Source: an uncultured Bacteroidales bacterium (lineage in GTDB: Bacteria; Bacteroidota; Bacteroidia; Bacteroidales; Paludibacteraceae). Taken from it: 10,022 nt of DNA. A program made the translations under genes and the position numbers. The DNA lies in assembly GCA_903929065.1 (NCBI GenBank), contig CAIYTJ010000083.1, forward strand, positions 1 through 10,022, read 5' to 3'. Below are positions 1 to 7,195 of the stretch, piece by piece; position 1 is the stretch's first letter; the number at the start of each line of letters is the position of its first letter. Below the pieces are notes generated by a model. It was not told where the DNA came from, did no database searches, and saw nothing but the letters and a program-made list of their open reading frames with translations.

Positions 1-26
1 AACGGAAGTAAGTCAGAAGACCTGCC
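1..26 (+). promoter_or_regulatory. Cobalamin riboswitch, 3' end only (cut by window edge)
   Basis: Positions 11-26 read AGTCAGAAGACCTGCC. This matches the highly conserved 3' B12 box of the cobalamin riboswitch family (consensus close to GCCAGGAGACCUGCC). The rest of the aptamer lies to the left of the window, so its fold cannot be checked here. About 120 bases further on is the start of a TonB-dependent receptor, the classic target of this riboswitch in Bacteroidota. The region between (27-148) would be the expression platform. It contains a short AGCT/AGCT pairing at about 47-65, but I cannot assign a switching mechanism. By family knowledge, cobalamin binding should lower expression of the downstream gene. 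Confidence 0.85.
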
Positions 27-148
27 ATGTAATTTCAGTTTTAAAGCTTTCGAGGACAGAGCTAAAAACCAATACTGCAATCAGTTGCTTTGTTGATTTT
101 TCTTTTCTTGCAAGCTATTTGGGTAAATTTTTTATACAAATAGATTGT

Positions 149-2197
149 ATGTCAACCGTTTCGTTTCCATTCTTATTTATTCGAAAAATACTGCCGGTAA
201 TCTGGCTGTTGATTCCGTTTTGTCTTTTCGGTCAGGTCCAACTGAAAACCGATACTGTAAAATCGGTTAATATACAAGGAGTTACTGTCACCGAAAAATA
301 TAAGAATTCTGAAGTTCGTTCAACAGCACCGCTTCAAATTCTTTCTGCTAAAAATATAGAACAACTTAACGTTTTGCAGGTTTCGGACGCTGTAAAACAT
401 TTTTCCGGCGTAACAGTAAAAGATTATGGTGGAATTGGCGGTCTGAAAACGGTTTCGGTTCGAAGTTTAGGCGGAAATCATACGGCAGTAAGTTACGATG
501 GAATTACGTTAACCGACGTTCAGACCGGACAAATAGATTTGGGTCGGTTTTCGCTCGAAAATGTAGATTTGATTTCACTCAGCAGCGGACAGAGCGATAA
601 TATATTTCAACCGGCACGTCTTTTTGCGTCGGCTTCAGTATTGAATATTAAAACATTAACACCAAAATTTACCGGAAATAAAACGTTGAATGGAAAAGTT
701 TCGATGAAAGTTGGATCGTTTGGTTTGCTGAATCCTTCGGTTTTGCTGGAAGGAAAAATAAATCAGAAAATTTCCGCAACATTCAGCGGAGAATGGCTTT
801 CGGCGGATGGAAAATATCCTTACACGCTTCAATACGGACCGAATCCCAACAACCTGACTTCGACCGAAATTCGTCAAAACACGGATGTGCAAAATCTTCG
901 GCTCGAAGGTGCCGTTTATGCCCGTTTTGCTGAAAATGAAACCGGCTATTTGAAAACCTATTTTTATCAATCTGAGCGTGGCTTACCCGGTGTAGCGATT
1001 TTTTATAATTCCGAAAACTCATCCAAACAACGGATTTGGGATCATACTTTCTTCACGCAGGCTCACTACGAAAAGGAATTTTCGAAAGCGTGGGTTTTCC
1101 AAACCAATGCCAAATTCAACAGCGGTTACCTGCATTATTTAGATCCGACATATCTCAGCACAACCGGAAAACTGGATAATACGTATTTGCAAACGGAATA
1201 TTATGGTTCGGCTTCGGTGCTTTTCAGGGCATTTCAGAATTTATCTTTTTCGGCTTCTACCGATGGTTCAATATCTTCCTTATCGGCTGATTTAAATGAT
1301 TTTGCTTTTCCGACCCGATTTTCGTGGCTTTCGGTCGTTGCAGCAAAATATGTGACCAATCATGTGCTGGCAACGGCAAGTGTGCTTTCAACCGTTGTGA
1401 ATGAAACCGTGAAAAATGGAAATTCAGCCAATAATTATCAGAATTTATCGCCATTTATAAGCCTGTCAATCAAATCGTTTGAAACTCAGGATTTACGATT
1501 TCGGGCATTTTATAAAAATATATTCCGATTGCCTTCGTTCAACGATTTGTATTATTCGTTGGTTGGAAACCGCGATTTGAAACCGGAAAAAACAAACCAG
1601 TTCAATCTTGGAATGACATACACAACTTCGGTTGGAAAATGGTTGCCGCTGATTTCGATTACGGCAGATGCTTATCACAACGATGTGACTGACAAAATTG
1701 TGGCATATCCAAATAAAGACAGTTTTTTCTGGACAGTTTTGAATTATGGTAAAGTGGCGATTGACGGCTTCGATTTGACTGCCGAAACCACTTTTCAGCC
1801 CTGGAGAAAGATTGGAATTATCGTAGGTGGAAATTATACGTATCAGCGGGCATTAAACGTTACCGACCCGACTGAGCGCGATTACATGAATCAGATTCCT
1901 TACACGCCCCGCGTTTCCGGTTCGGGAAAAATGGTTCTTGAAACGCCCTGGATCAACGTCTCATATTCGCTTTTATGGTCGGGCCAGCGGTATGCTGTGA
2001 ATCAGAATTATGCCGAAAACCGCTTACCGGCTTATGCCGACCACAGCGTTTCTGTAAACAGGAGTTTTAAAATAAAAAACTGCCTGATTTACGCCAATGT
2101 GGAAGTCTTAAATCTCCTGAATGATAACTATCAGATAATACATTACTTTCCAATGTCGGGGCGTTCGTTCAGGGCAACACTTTCAGTAAAATTCTGA
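149..2197 (+). CDS. btuB: TonB-dependent outer-membrane receptor, BtuB-like (vitamin B12 uptake)
   Basis: Outer-membrane receptor of 682 residues that should import cobalamins with energy from TonB-ExbB-ExbD. A hydrophobic signal peptide covers residues 1-28, with probable cleavage after FG-28. A TonB-box-like stretch (IQGVTVTE) lies at about 42-49. The plug domain follows (about 50-170), with the typical SVRSLGGNHTAVSYDG segment. The remainder is a beta-barrel ending in phenylalanine (TLSVKF), the usual signal for barrel assembly. It lacks the extra N-terminal carboxypeptidase-like domain of SusC proteins, and no SusD gene is nearby, so it is not a polysaccharide-utilisation receptor. The B12 assignment rests mainly on the riboswitch remnant upstream. 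An in-frame TTG lies at 119, but I prefer ATG at 149 because the signal peptide then starts normally. The gene converges on the YciI-like gene with a 9-bp gap. The TonB-receptor family is certain; the substrate is likely. Confidence 0.82.
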   Translation: MSTVSFPFLFIRKILPVIWLLIPFCLFGQVQLKTDTVKSVNIQGVTVTEKYKNSEVRSTAPLQILSAKNIEQLNVLQVSDAVKHFSGVTVKDYGGIGGLKTVSVRSLGGNHTAVSYDGITLTDVQTGQIDLGRFSLENVDLISLSSGQSDNIFQPARLFASASVLNIKTLTPKFTGNKTLNGKVSMKVGSFGLLNPSVLLEGKINQKISATFSGEWLSADGKYPYTLQYGPNPNNLTSTEIRQNTDVQNLRLEGAVYARFAENETGYLKTYFYQSERGLPGVAIFYNSENSSKQRIWDHTFFTQAHYEKEFSKAWVFQTNAKFNSGYLHYLDPTYLSTTGKLDNTYLQTEYYGSASVLFRAFQNLSFSASTDGSISSLSADLNDFAFPTRFSWLSVVAAKYVTNHVLATASVLSTVVNETVKNGNSANNYQNLSPFISLSIKSFETQDLRFRAFYKNIFRLPSFNDLYYSLVGNRDLKPEKTNQFNLGMTYTTSVGKWLPLISITADAYHNDVTDKIVAYPNKDSFFWTVLNYGKVAIDGFDLTAETTFQPWRKIGIIVGGNYTYQRALNVTDPTERDYMNQIPYTPRVSGSGKMVLETPWINVSYSLLWSGQRYAVNQNYAENRLPAYADHSVSVNRSFKIKNCLIYANVEVLNLLNDNYQIIHYFPMSGRSFRATLSVKF

Positions 2198-2219
2198 GGA
2201 TTCCGATTATTTTTCAGAA
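2192..2219. terminator. Candidate bidirectional terminator hairpin between convergent genes
   Basis: TTCTGAGGA (2192-2200) can pair with TTTTCAGAA (2211-2219). This gives six Watson-Crick pairs, two G-U pairs and one more A-U, around a 10-base loop. The stem begins in the last sense codon of the receptor gene and contains its TGA stop. On the plus strand seven T's follow at 2224-2230. On the minus strand the stem is followed by TTTT, and the stop of the YciI-like gene lies inside it. The position between convergent genes fits a shared terminator. The stem is AT-rich and modest, so this is a candidate only. Confidence 0.4.
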
Positions 2220-2674
2220 AGACTTTTTTTGTCAATTTTCTCATGAGTTTTCAGATAAACCGGCAGTGCAGCCGACCCGTACCACTCAAATAACTCAACA
2301 TCAAAGATTTTCGATTTAATTGTTGGATCGGTTTCAATCAATTTTCTGGCTTCGGCAATGGTTGGGACGTTCATAATAAAAATTCCGCGGTACGATTTGT
2401 CGTTTTTCTCAAATGGCCCGGCAATTACCATTTTTCCTTCAGAAACCAATCGTTTGATATTGCTCATGTGTCCACGAAACAGGCTGTCGCGTTCTGTTTT
2501 TGATGCCGGATTATAGGTTCCGGTTTTCAAAATCACCATCACGTACATTTTCATTCCACGCTCATCAGCACCCAATTTTGCTGCCAGATTTGCATCATAT
2601 CCTTTTAAGTCGGCTTGTGAGAAAAGCGACATTAAAACGAGTTGCAGAGCAAATAAACAAACTAATTTTTTCAT
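2207..2674 (-). CDS. Secreted YciI-like protein
   Basis: Protein of 155 residues with an N-terminal signal peptide (residues 1-20, ending LFSQ), so it is probably exported to the periplasm. Residues about 42-135 resemble the YciI fold (ferredoxin-like alpha/beta). The GH69MSNIKRLVSEGK helix and the AGPF motif at 85-88 are visible, and D116 sits in TDP. H69 and D116 match the His-Asp pair proposed as the active site in YciI relatives. Biochemical function is poorly known for the family, so no reaction is assigned. Most YciI proteins are cytosolic, which makes the signal peptide notable. The gene starts 8 bp after the DUF1080 gene and is the last of the minus-strand run, so co-transcription is likely. 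Start ATG at 2674. Family confidence is good; function unknown. Confidence 0.78.
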   Translation of the reverse strand: MKKLVCLFALQLVLMSLFSQADLKGYDANLAAKLGADERGMKMYVMVILKTGTYNPASKTERDSLFRGHMSNIKRLVSEGKMVIAGPFEKNDKSYRGIFIMNVPTIAEARKLIETDPTIKSKIFDVELFEWYGSAALPVYLKTHEKIDKKSLSEK

Positions 2675-2682
2675 GAAATATT

Positions 2683-3339
2683 CTATTCAACCAGTTTTAT
2701 AACCGACATTTCTTTAAATTCCAACGGTTTACCTTCATTCTGAAAGCCGATAAATCCTTTACTTGCAGTCATTCCGGTGATATAATTTTGAAGCAATCCG
2801 TTTACAAAAACCTTTAACGTTTTTCCTTTGCAGATTATTTTCATTGAATTCCACTCGCCAAGTGGCTTTTCGTTCGATGGTTTCATTTTTGGAACGGTAA
2901 ATTTCACCGAATCTTTACATTCTTTTGTCCAAAGTCCGTTCATGCAAATGATATCACCGGCAGCACCGGCTCTTTGCTGAACCTGAAAACAGGCTGGCCA
3001 AACGGTATCCGGCAATTGCATGTGAACCAATACCCCACTGTTAGCCAGATCTTTAGTCCAGCGATATTGGATATTTAGCTCGTAATTAGAATAAACTGTT
3101 TTGGTGCGCAGGTAACCGCTCGATTCGCCGGAAATATAAAGCGTTCCGTAGCTCATTTTGAATACTTTAGAAACATCAACCGATTTATCTTTAAGTACAT
3201 AAACCCAGTTTTTTACGTCTGGTTCGTAAAAATAGGAGCGATGTCCATCCGTTCTTACCACCATGGGTTTTTGAGCGGAAATCAGCGTTGACACAAGAAG
3301 AAAAAGCATTGAAAGATTGATAATTGAACGAGTTTTCAT
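2683..3339 (-). CDS. Secreted DUF1080 (3-keto-disaccharide hydrolase-like) protein
   Basis: Protein of 218 residues with a clear signal peptide (residues 1-22, ending LISAQ). The rest is a single DUF1080 domain, a concanavalin-like beta-sandwich. The family signature is visible: SGYLRTKTVYSNYELNIQYRW, then ANSGVLVHM, then a C-terminal GFIGFQNEGKPLEFKEMSV segment. Some DUF1080 members are reported to hydrolyse 3-keto-disaccharides or related glycosides, and others may only bind sugars, so the substrate here is unknown. It lies 18 bp downstream of pgl and 8 bp upstream of the YciI-like gene, all on the same strand, which suggests one transcript with zwf and pgl. No lipoprotein cysteine follows the signal peptide, so it is probably a soluble periplasmic protein. 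Start ATG at 3339. Confidence 0.82.
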   Translation of the reverse strand: MKTRSIINLSMLFLLVSTLISAQKPMVVRTDGHRSYFYEPDVKNWVYVLKDKSVDVSKVFKMSYGTLYISGESSGYLRTKTVYSNYELNIQYRWTKDLANSGVLVHMQLPDTVWPACFQVQQRAGAAGDIICMNGLWTKECKDSVKFTVPKMKPSNEKPLGEWNSMKIICKGKTLKVFVNGLLQNYITGMTASKGFIGFQNEGKPLEFKEMSVIKLVE

Positions 3340-3357
3340 ATAAATTTGAATAATGGA

Positions 3358-4095
3358 TTATTGAATTAAAATTTTGGCAGCAGCGGCTTTGTCGAGATAA
3401 AATTGGGCAGAACCGCTTTGTGAGTGAATGTAAGATGCGGGATGATTTTTAAAATCAAGCTTGTGATTCGTAATTTGATCCAACACTTCGGCTTTTGAGC
3501 TTCCCGTAATCAAGAAAACAACTTCTTCTGCCTGATTTATGGTAGTTCCGGTAAGTGTAATTCGTTTCTGGTCAGTAACGGGATGAATTGAAGTCACGAC
3601 AAATTGTTCGGAATCAAGCAGACTTAAATCATTTGGAAAAATCGATGCTGTATGTCCGTCATCGCCCATTCCGAGCAAAATTAAATCAAATTGAGGAACG
3701 GATTTACTCGACGGCAATTGGGTTATAAGTAATTCCTGGTACCGTTTCGCTTCTTTTTCAGGATCAGCTTCGCCAATCATTCGGAAAATATTATTATCAG
3801 GAATGGGAACATTTTTAAGCAATGATTCGTAAGTCATTCCAAAATTACTTTCGGGATGAGTTGGCGGAACGCAACGTTCATCTACCCAAAAAAGCCGCAC
3901 AAAATACCACGGAATTTTATTTTCATATTCATTTACCAAAATTTCAAACAGCATTTTTGGTGTATTTCCTCCTGACAAAGCGATATTCAACGGATTTGAA
4001 TGTTTGGTTTTTTCTTTCGCTTTCGACAAAATTATTTCGGAAACTGCGCGGGCGGTTTCTTCCGGTGTATCGAATATGTGAAGATTGGGTTTCAT
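3358..4095 (-). CDS. pgl: 6-phosphogluconolactonase
   Basis: Cytosolic enzyme that hydrolyses 6-phosphogluconolactone to 6-phosphogluconate, the second step of the oxidative pentose phosphate pathway. Its 245 residues match the usual length of the DevB/SOL-type lactonase. Family motifs appear in order: LSGGNTP at 40-46 (phosphate binding), WVDERCVP at 70-77, SN at 83-84, LGMGDDGHTASIFP at 141-154 with the catalytic-site histidine H148, and a C-terminal RITLTGTTINQAEEVVFLITG stretch. The family is related to glucosamine-6-phosphate deaminases, but the GDDGHTAS form and the neighbour zwf support lactonase. The start ATG at 4095 directly follows the zwf stop codon with no intervening base, so translational coupling to zwf is likely. 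Confidence 0.95.
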   Translation of the reverse strand: MKPNLHIFDTPEETARAVSEIILSKAKEKTKHSNPLNIALSGGNTPKMLFEILVNEYENKIPWYFVRLFWVDERCVPPTHPESNFGMTYESLLKNVPIPDNNIFRMIGEADPEKEAKRYQELLITQLPSSKSVPQFDLILLGMGDDGHTASIFPNDLSLLDSEQFVVTSIHPVTDQKRITLTGTTINQAEEVVFLITGSSKAEVLDQITNHKLDFKNHPASYIHSQSGSAQFYLDKAAAAKILIQ

Positions 4096-5637
4096 TTATT
4101 CTGACTTAAATTTCTTAAACGGTGGCCTCCATTTGAGTTCTTTATTGGCAAAAATGGCATTAGCTTCTTTCGGTCCCCACGTATTGCATTCATAAAAATA
4201 CAATGGAATGTCTTGATTTGCTTTCCAGGCCTGAAGAATCGGATCGACAAATTTCCAGCTGGCTTTAACAGAATCGGCACGTGCAAAAAGCGTTGAATCG
4301 CCAATCATGCAGTCGAGCAACAACCGTTCATATGCTTCGGAAATTTTATTTTGTGCCAAATCAGAATAATGAAAAGCCATATTCACATTTTGCACTTTGT
4401 AACCGGCACCGGGAATTTTCATGCCAAAATCGACTGCAACACCTGCATCGGGACTAATCCGCAGAATAATCATATTGGTAGACTGGGCCATGCAGCGTTG
4501 CTTGAAAAGTTGATGTGGAGCCGGTTTCAGGTGAATGACTACTTCGGTGACGCGTTCGGGCAATTGCTTGCCGGTGCGGATATAAAACGGAATGTCATTC
4601 CAACGCCAGTTGTCAATGAAAACTTTCAACGCCACGAAAGTTTCGGTTCTGGAATTTGGTGCCACATCTTTTTCCTGACGATAACCTTTTTGAATCTGAT
4701 CGTCAACATATGTTTCAATATATTGGCCACGAACGACATTCTCAGCAATTTCGGTGGGTTTTATCGGCCGCAACGATTGCAATACTTTTACAGTTTCATT
4801 TCGGATGGATTCTGAATCAAAAATGGAAGGTGGTTCCATGGCAACCACTGCCAAAACCTGCATCAAATGATTTTGAATCATATCACGCATAGCACCGGAA
4901 GTGTCATAATAACCACCTCGACTACCAACTCCGATTTTTTCTGAAGCTGTAATCTCCACCCGGTCAACATATTTCCGGTTCCAGATTGGTTCAAAAAAAC
5001 CATTGGAAAAACGTGTCACCATTATGTTTTGAACGGTTTCTTTTCCCAAATAATGGTCGATACGGTAAATCTGGTCTTCGTTAAAACCAACCCGAAGTTT
5101 AGTGTCAAGATCAACAGCTGTGTCAAAACTATAGCCGAACGGTTTTTCAACGATAATTCGTTTCCAACCATCGGTTTCGATGTTCAGACCAAATTTTATA
5201 AGATTTGCCGCCACCACTTCGTACAGAAACGGCGGTATGGAGAAGTAATAAATTATATTTTTAGGAAGATTGAGCGAAGCAGAAAGTTTATCGATATAAT
5301 TTTTCAACACACCAAAATCTTCTTCTGTTTGATTGTTAACTTTTTGATAATAAATGTGTTCTAAAAAAGATTTAAATTCATCCGGATTTTCTTCGGCACT
5401 GGTTTTTGCAAATTCAAGCATCGATGTTGAAACATCTGCACGATTGGTTTCTTCATTTTTTTCCTGACTTCCTGCACCAATTACGGCAAAATTTTCCGGC
5501 AGCAAATTGTCAAGGTAAAGCTGAAAAATTGCCGGCAGTAATTTTCGTTTGGCTAAATCTCCGTTTGAACCGAAAATGACCAGAATCTGGTTCTCAACCG
5601 GATTTTTCCGACCGTTTTTTTTAATTGTTTCTTCCAT
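4096..5637 (-). CDS. zwf: Glucose-6-phosphate 1-dehydrogenase
   Basis: Oxidises glucose 6-phosphate to 6-phosphogluconolactone with NADP+ (or NAD+), the first and committed step of the oxidative pentose phosphate pathway, in the cytosol. It is 513 residues long, normal for bacterial enzymes. The N-terminal nucleotide-binding loop is GSNGDLAKRK at 23-32. EKPFG lies at 164-168 and the active-site signature RIDHYLGKE at 192-200. D194, H195 and H257 (in QNHLMQ) have the same spacing as the catalytic triad Asp177, His178 and His240 of the Leuconostoc enzyme. Start ATG at 5637. The upstream gap of 73 bp after corA may hold its own promoter; the best candidate is TACATTTA on the minus strand at 5703-5710, one base off the Bacteroidota -7 box, without a good -33 box. 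No 6-phosphogluconate dehydrogenase gene lies in the window. Confidence 0.97.
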   Translation of the reverse strand: MEETIKKNGRKNPVENQILVIFGSNGDLAKRKLLPAIFQLYLDNLLPENFAVIGAGSQEKNEETNRADVSTSMLEFAKTSAEENPDEFKSFLEHIYYQKVNNQTEEDFGVLKNYIDKLSASLNLPKNIIYYFSIPPFLYEVVAANLIKFGLNIETDGWKRIIVEKPFGYSFDTAVDLDTKLRVGFNEDQIYRIDHYLGKETVQNIMVTRFSNGFFEPIWNRKYVDRVEITASEKIGVGSRGGYYDTSGAMRDMIQNHLMQVLAVVAMEPPSIFDSESIRNETVKVLQSLRPIKPTEIAENVVRGQYIETYVDDQIQKGYRQEKDVAPNSRTETFVALKVFIDNWRWNDIPFYIRTGKQLPERVTEVVIHLKPAPHQLFKQRCMAQSTNMIILRISPDAGVAVDFGMKIPGAGYKVQNVNMAFHYSDLAQNKISEAYERLLLDCMIGDSTLFARADSVKASWKFVDPILQAWKANQDIPLYFYECNTWGPKEANAIFANKELKWRPPFKKFKSE

Positions 5638-5710
5638 TTAAGATTGATAGTTGTTTTTTTATAACAATTAATTTAGCAATTCGTTCAGTTTGATATCTAT
5701 ATTAAATGTA

Positions 5711-5767
5711 TTAAAACCACTTTTTTCGTTTGAAAAACCAGAGCATGGAAATGGAAGTCAGCAACAT
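5711..5767 (-). other. Frameshifted C-terminal tail of CorA
   Basis: Read in the frame beginning at 5767, this stretch encodes MLLTSISMLWFFKRKKWF and then TAA at 5713-5711. This is the usual end of a CorA-type transporter: the second half of the second membrane helix and a short basic cytoplasmic tail. It continues the CorA protein after ...FIMWGV if one base is restored between 5767 and 5768. No slippery heptamer is visible at the junction, which argues against programmed frameshifting. It has no plausible start signal of its own and is not an independent gene. Confidence 0.85.
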
Positions 5768-6774
5768 ACACCCCACATTATAAAATAGCCGTGGCGCCAG
5801 TGTAGTTCCGGTAAGTTTTCAAAATTGGTGCCATAAACGCCGACAATAAAAGTGAGTGGAATGAAAATGACCGAAAATACTGTTAATATTCGCATAATAT
5901 CATTCAGCTTTGTACTCATCGACGAATGGTAAATATTCAATTGATCATAAAGAATTTCGCGATAACTATCTGATAATTCAGAAGCTTCGTTTATGTTATT
6001 GTGCAATTCGCGAAAATGGATATAGTTTTCTTCATGAATAAATTCCGATTCCAGTTTAACCAGATTTTGAATCATTTCTTTAGCCGGTTTAATGTGTTTG
6101 CGGAGGAAATTCAATTCCCTTTTGTAGGCATTGATACTTTCCAGAATCTCTTTTTTTGGATCACTGGTCATTTCATCTTCCAGGTTCTCAATCCGTTCAC
6201 CCAAAAGTCCAATCACATAAATATAATTGTCAACCACCACATCAAGCAATGCAAAGGCAAGGTAATCGGAACCGGATTTGCGGATTTTGTTTTTGTGTTT
6301 TCTGATTCTTTCGCGGATGGGTTCAAACACCAAATCTGGTTGCTCCTGAAAGGAAATCAATAAGTTATCGACAAAAATCAAGCTCAGATTTTCAGCCGAT
6401 AGTGAGTCGGATTTTTCGTTGTATTTCAACATTTTAATGCTGGCAAATATTCCGGTTTCCAGTTCCTGAACTTTCGGGCGAGCGTCAGGATTCATTACGT
6501 CCGACAAAATATTATGCTCAATATTGAAAACTTTTGCCATATTTTCCATTAAATCAACGTTGTCAAGTCCGTCAACATTGAGCCAGGTAAGGTTTTTCGA
6601 TTTTTTCAGCGCATTTAATTCTTCGGCTGATTTCACTTCCTGTTCGGTCACGTCCTCCAAATTAAAATCCATGGCGCGCAATACTATCTGCTCCGTTTTC
6701 TTTTCGCCTCTGAACACCAATGCGTATGGCGATAAACCGATTTCTTCCTTTTTCTTTGTGATATACCTGGACAT
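5758..6774 (-). CDS. corA: CorA-family Mg2+/Co2+ transporter, frameshifted near the 3' end
   Basis: Inner-membrane channel for divalent metal, pentameric in characterised members. The open frame gives 338 residues and ends ...MWGVCC, inside the second membrane helix. The cytoplasmic N-terminal domain (about 1-285) carries the family segments TWLNVDGLDNVDLM, DVMNPDARPKVQELETGIFASIKML and a long charged coiled-coil stalk helix. Membrane helix 1 is at about 290-314. The selectivity motif is G315-T316-N317 instead of the canonical GMN. A missing base near 5767 shifts the frame; repairing it adds 18 residues and gives 354, a normal length. The start ATG at 6774 lies 5 bp after the stop of the preceding gene, so it is probably co-transcribed with the two small genes upstream. 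Whether the frameshift is a sequencing error or a real mutation cannot be told here. Confidence 0.88.
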   Translation of the reverse strand: MSRYITKKKEEIGLSPYALVFRGEKKTEQIVLRAMDFNLEDVTEQEVKSAEELNALKKSKNLTWLNVDGLDNVDLMENMAKVFNIEHNILSDVMNPDARPKVQELETGIFASIKMLKYNEKSDSLSAENLSLIFVDNLLISFQEQPDLVFEPIRERIRKHKNKIRKSGSDYLAFALLDVVVDNYIYVIGLLGERIENLEDEMTSDPKKEILESINAYKRELNFLRKHIKPAKEMIQNLVKLESEFIHEENYIHFRELHNNINEASELSDSYREILYDQLNIYHSSMSTKLNDIMRILTVFSVIFIPLTFIVGVYGTNFENLPELHWRHGYFIMWGVCC

Positions 6775-6779
6775 AATAT

Positions 6780-7193
6780 TTATTTGCGGGTTATATTTTT
6801 AATATATTCTTTTTTACGAAAACGAAGTGCGCTCCAATCGTCGTCGATGGCAATTTGACGAACTGGCAAAAGATCATATGGCGCCATCATCTGCCAACTT
6901 GAATCGCGGTTGAAGTCGCATTTATATTTCTTCGAAGTGCCTTTTGGATATGCCAACCAGAAAATAGGATCGCCTTTCAGGCAAGAAGCAATAAATCTTG
7001 CAGTATTTTCCAATTCGGCTTTTTGAATCCCAAAGAGGATGATAAATTCCACCTGATCTGTGGTTGCAATCTCTTTTTTGATTATTATTTCAGGTGGTAC
7101 AGTTTCCAACATTGAGTCAAAAACATCCGGTTGATTAAGGACAAAGATTGTTTGTCCTTCTTTGTAGTTAAGTTTACTAAAAATTGAATCCAT
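6780..7193 (-). CDS. Conserved hypothetical cytosolic protein (DUF3052-like)
   Basis: Protein of 137 residues, without signal peptide or membrane helix. Its C-terminal half has a distinctive pattern: FWLAYPKGTSKKYKCDFNRD at 78-97, W100, then VRQIAIDDDWSALRFRK at 111-127. From memory this pattern recurs in small Bacteroidota and other bacterial proteins of unknown function, and it somewhat resembles the DUF3052 family; I could not run a search. The central VEFIILFG segment looks like a buried beta-strand. No catalytic residues can be assigned. I place the start at ATG 7193, two bases after the stop of the preceding gene (7196). An in-frame TTG at 7199 would overlap that gene. It is followed 5 bp later by corA, so it sits in the middle of a likely three-gene operon. 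Confidence 0.75.
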   Translation of the reverse strand: MDSIFSKLNYKEGQTIFVLNQPDVFDSMLETVPPEIIIKKEIATTDQVEFIILFGIQKAELENTARFIASCLKGDPIFWLAYPKGTSKKYKCDFNRDSSWQMMAPYDLLPVRQIAIDDDWSALRFRKKEYIKNITRK

Positions 7194-7195
7194 TT

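Noticed and set aside
87..118. Intrinsic terminator in the riboswitch leader (AATCA/TGATT pairing followed by T-rich bases)
   Set aside because: A stem of five mostly A-U pairs is too weak, and a competing GCAA/TTGC hairpin overlaps it; cobalamin riboswitches of this group usually act on translation.
3822..4109. A 95-codon plus-strand frame opposite pgl
   Set aside because: It is antisense to the well-supported pgl motifs and has no features of its own.
4092..4304. Minus-strand 70-codon frame in the zwf 3' end
   Set aside because: It overlaps zwf in another frame and the zwf frame carries the conserved C-terminus.
4351..4815. A 154-codon open frame on the plus strand
   Set aside because: It lies wholly antisense to zwf, which has full catalytic motifs, and its protein shows no recognisable domain or sensible composition.
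5758..5790. Programmed -1 frameshift in corA
   Set aside because: There is no X-XXY-YYZ slippery heptamer at the shift point (TGG GGT GTA TGT TGC TGA), so a mutation or sequence error is more likely.
6001..6363. A 120-codon open frame on the plus strand
   Set aside because: It is antisense to the corA stalk region; long antisense frames are common opposite charged helical coding sequence, and the product is not recognisable.
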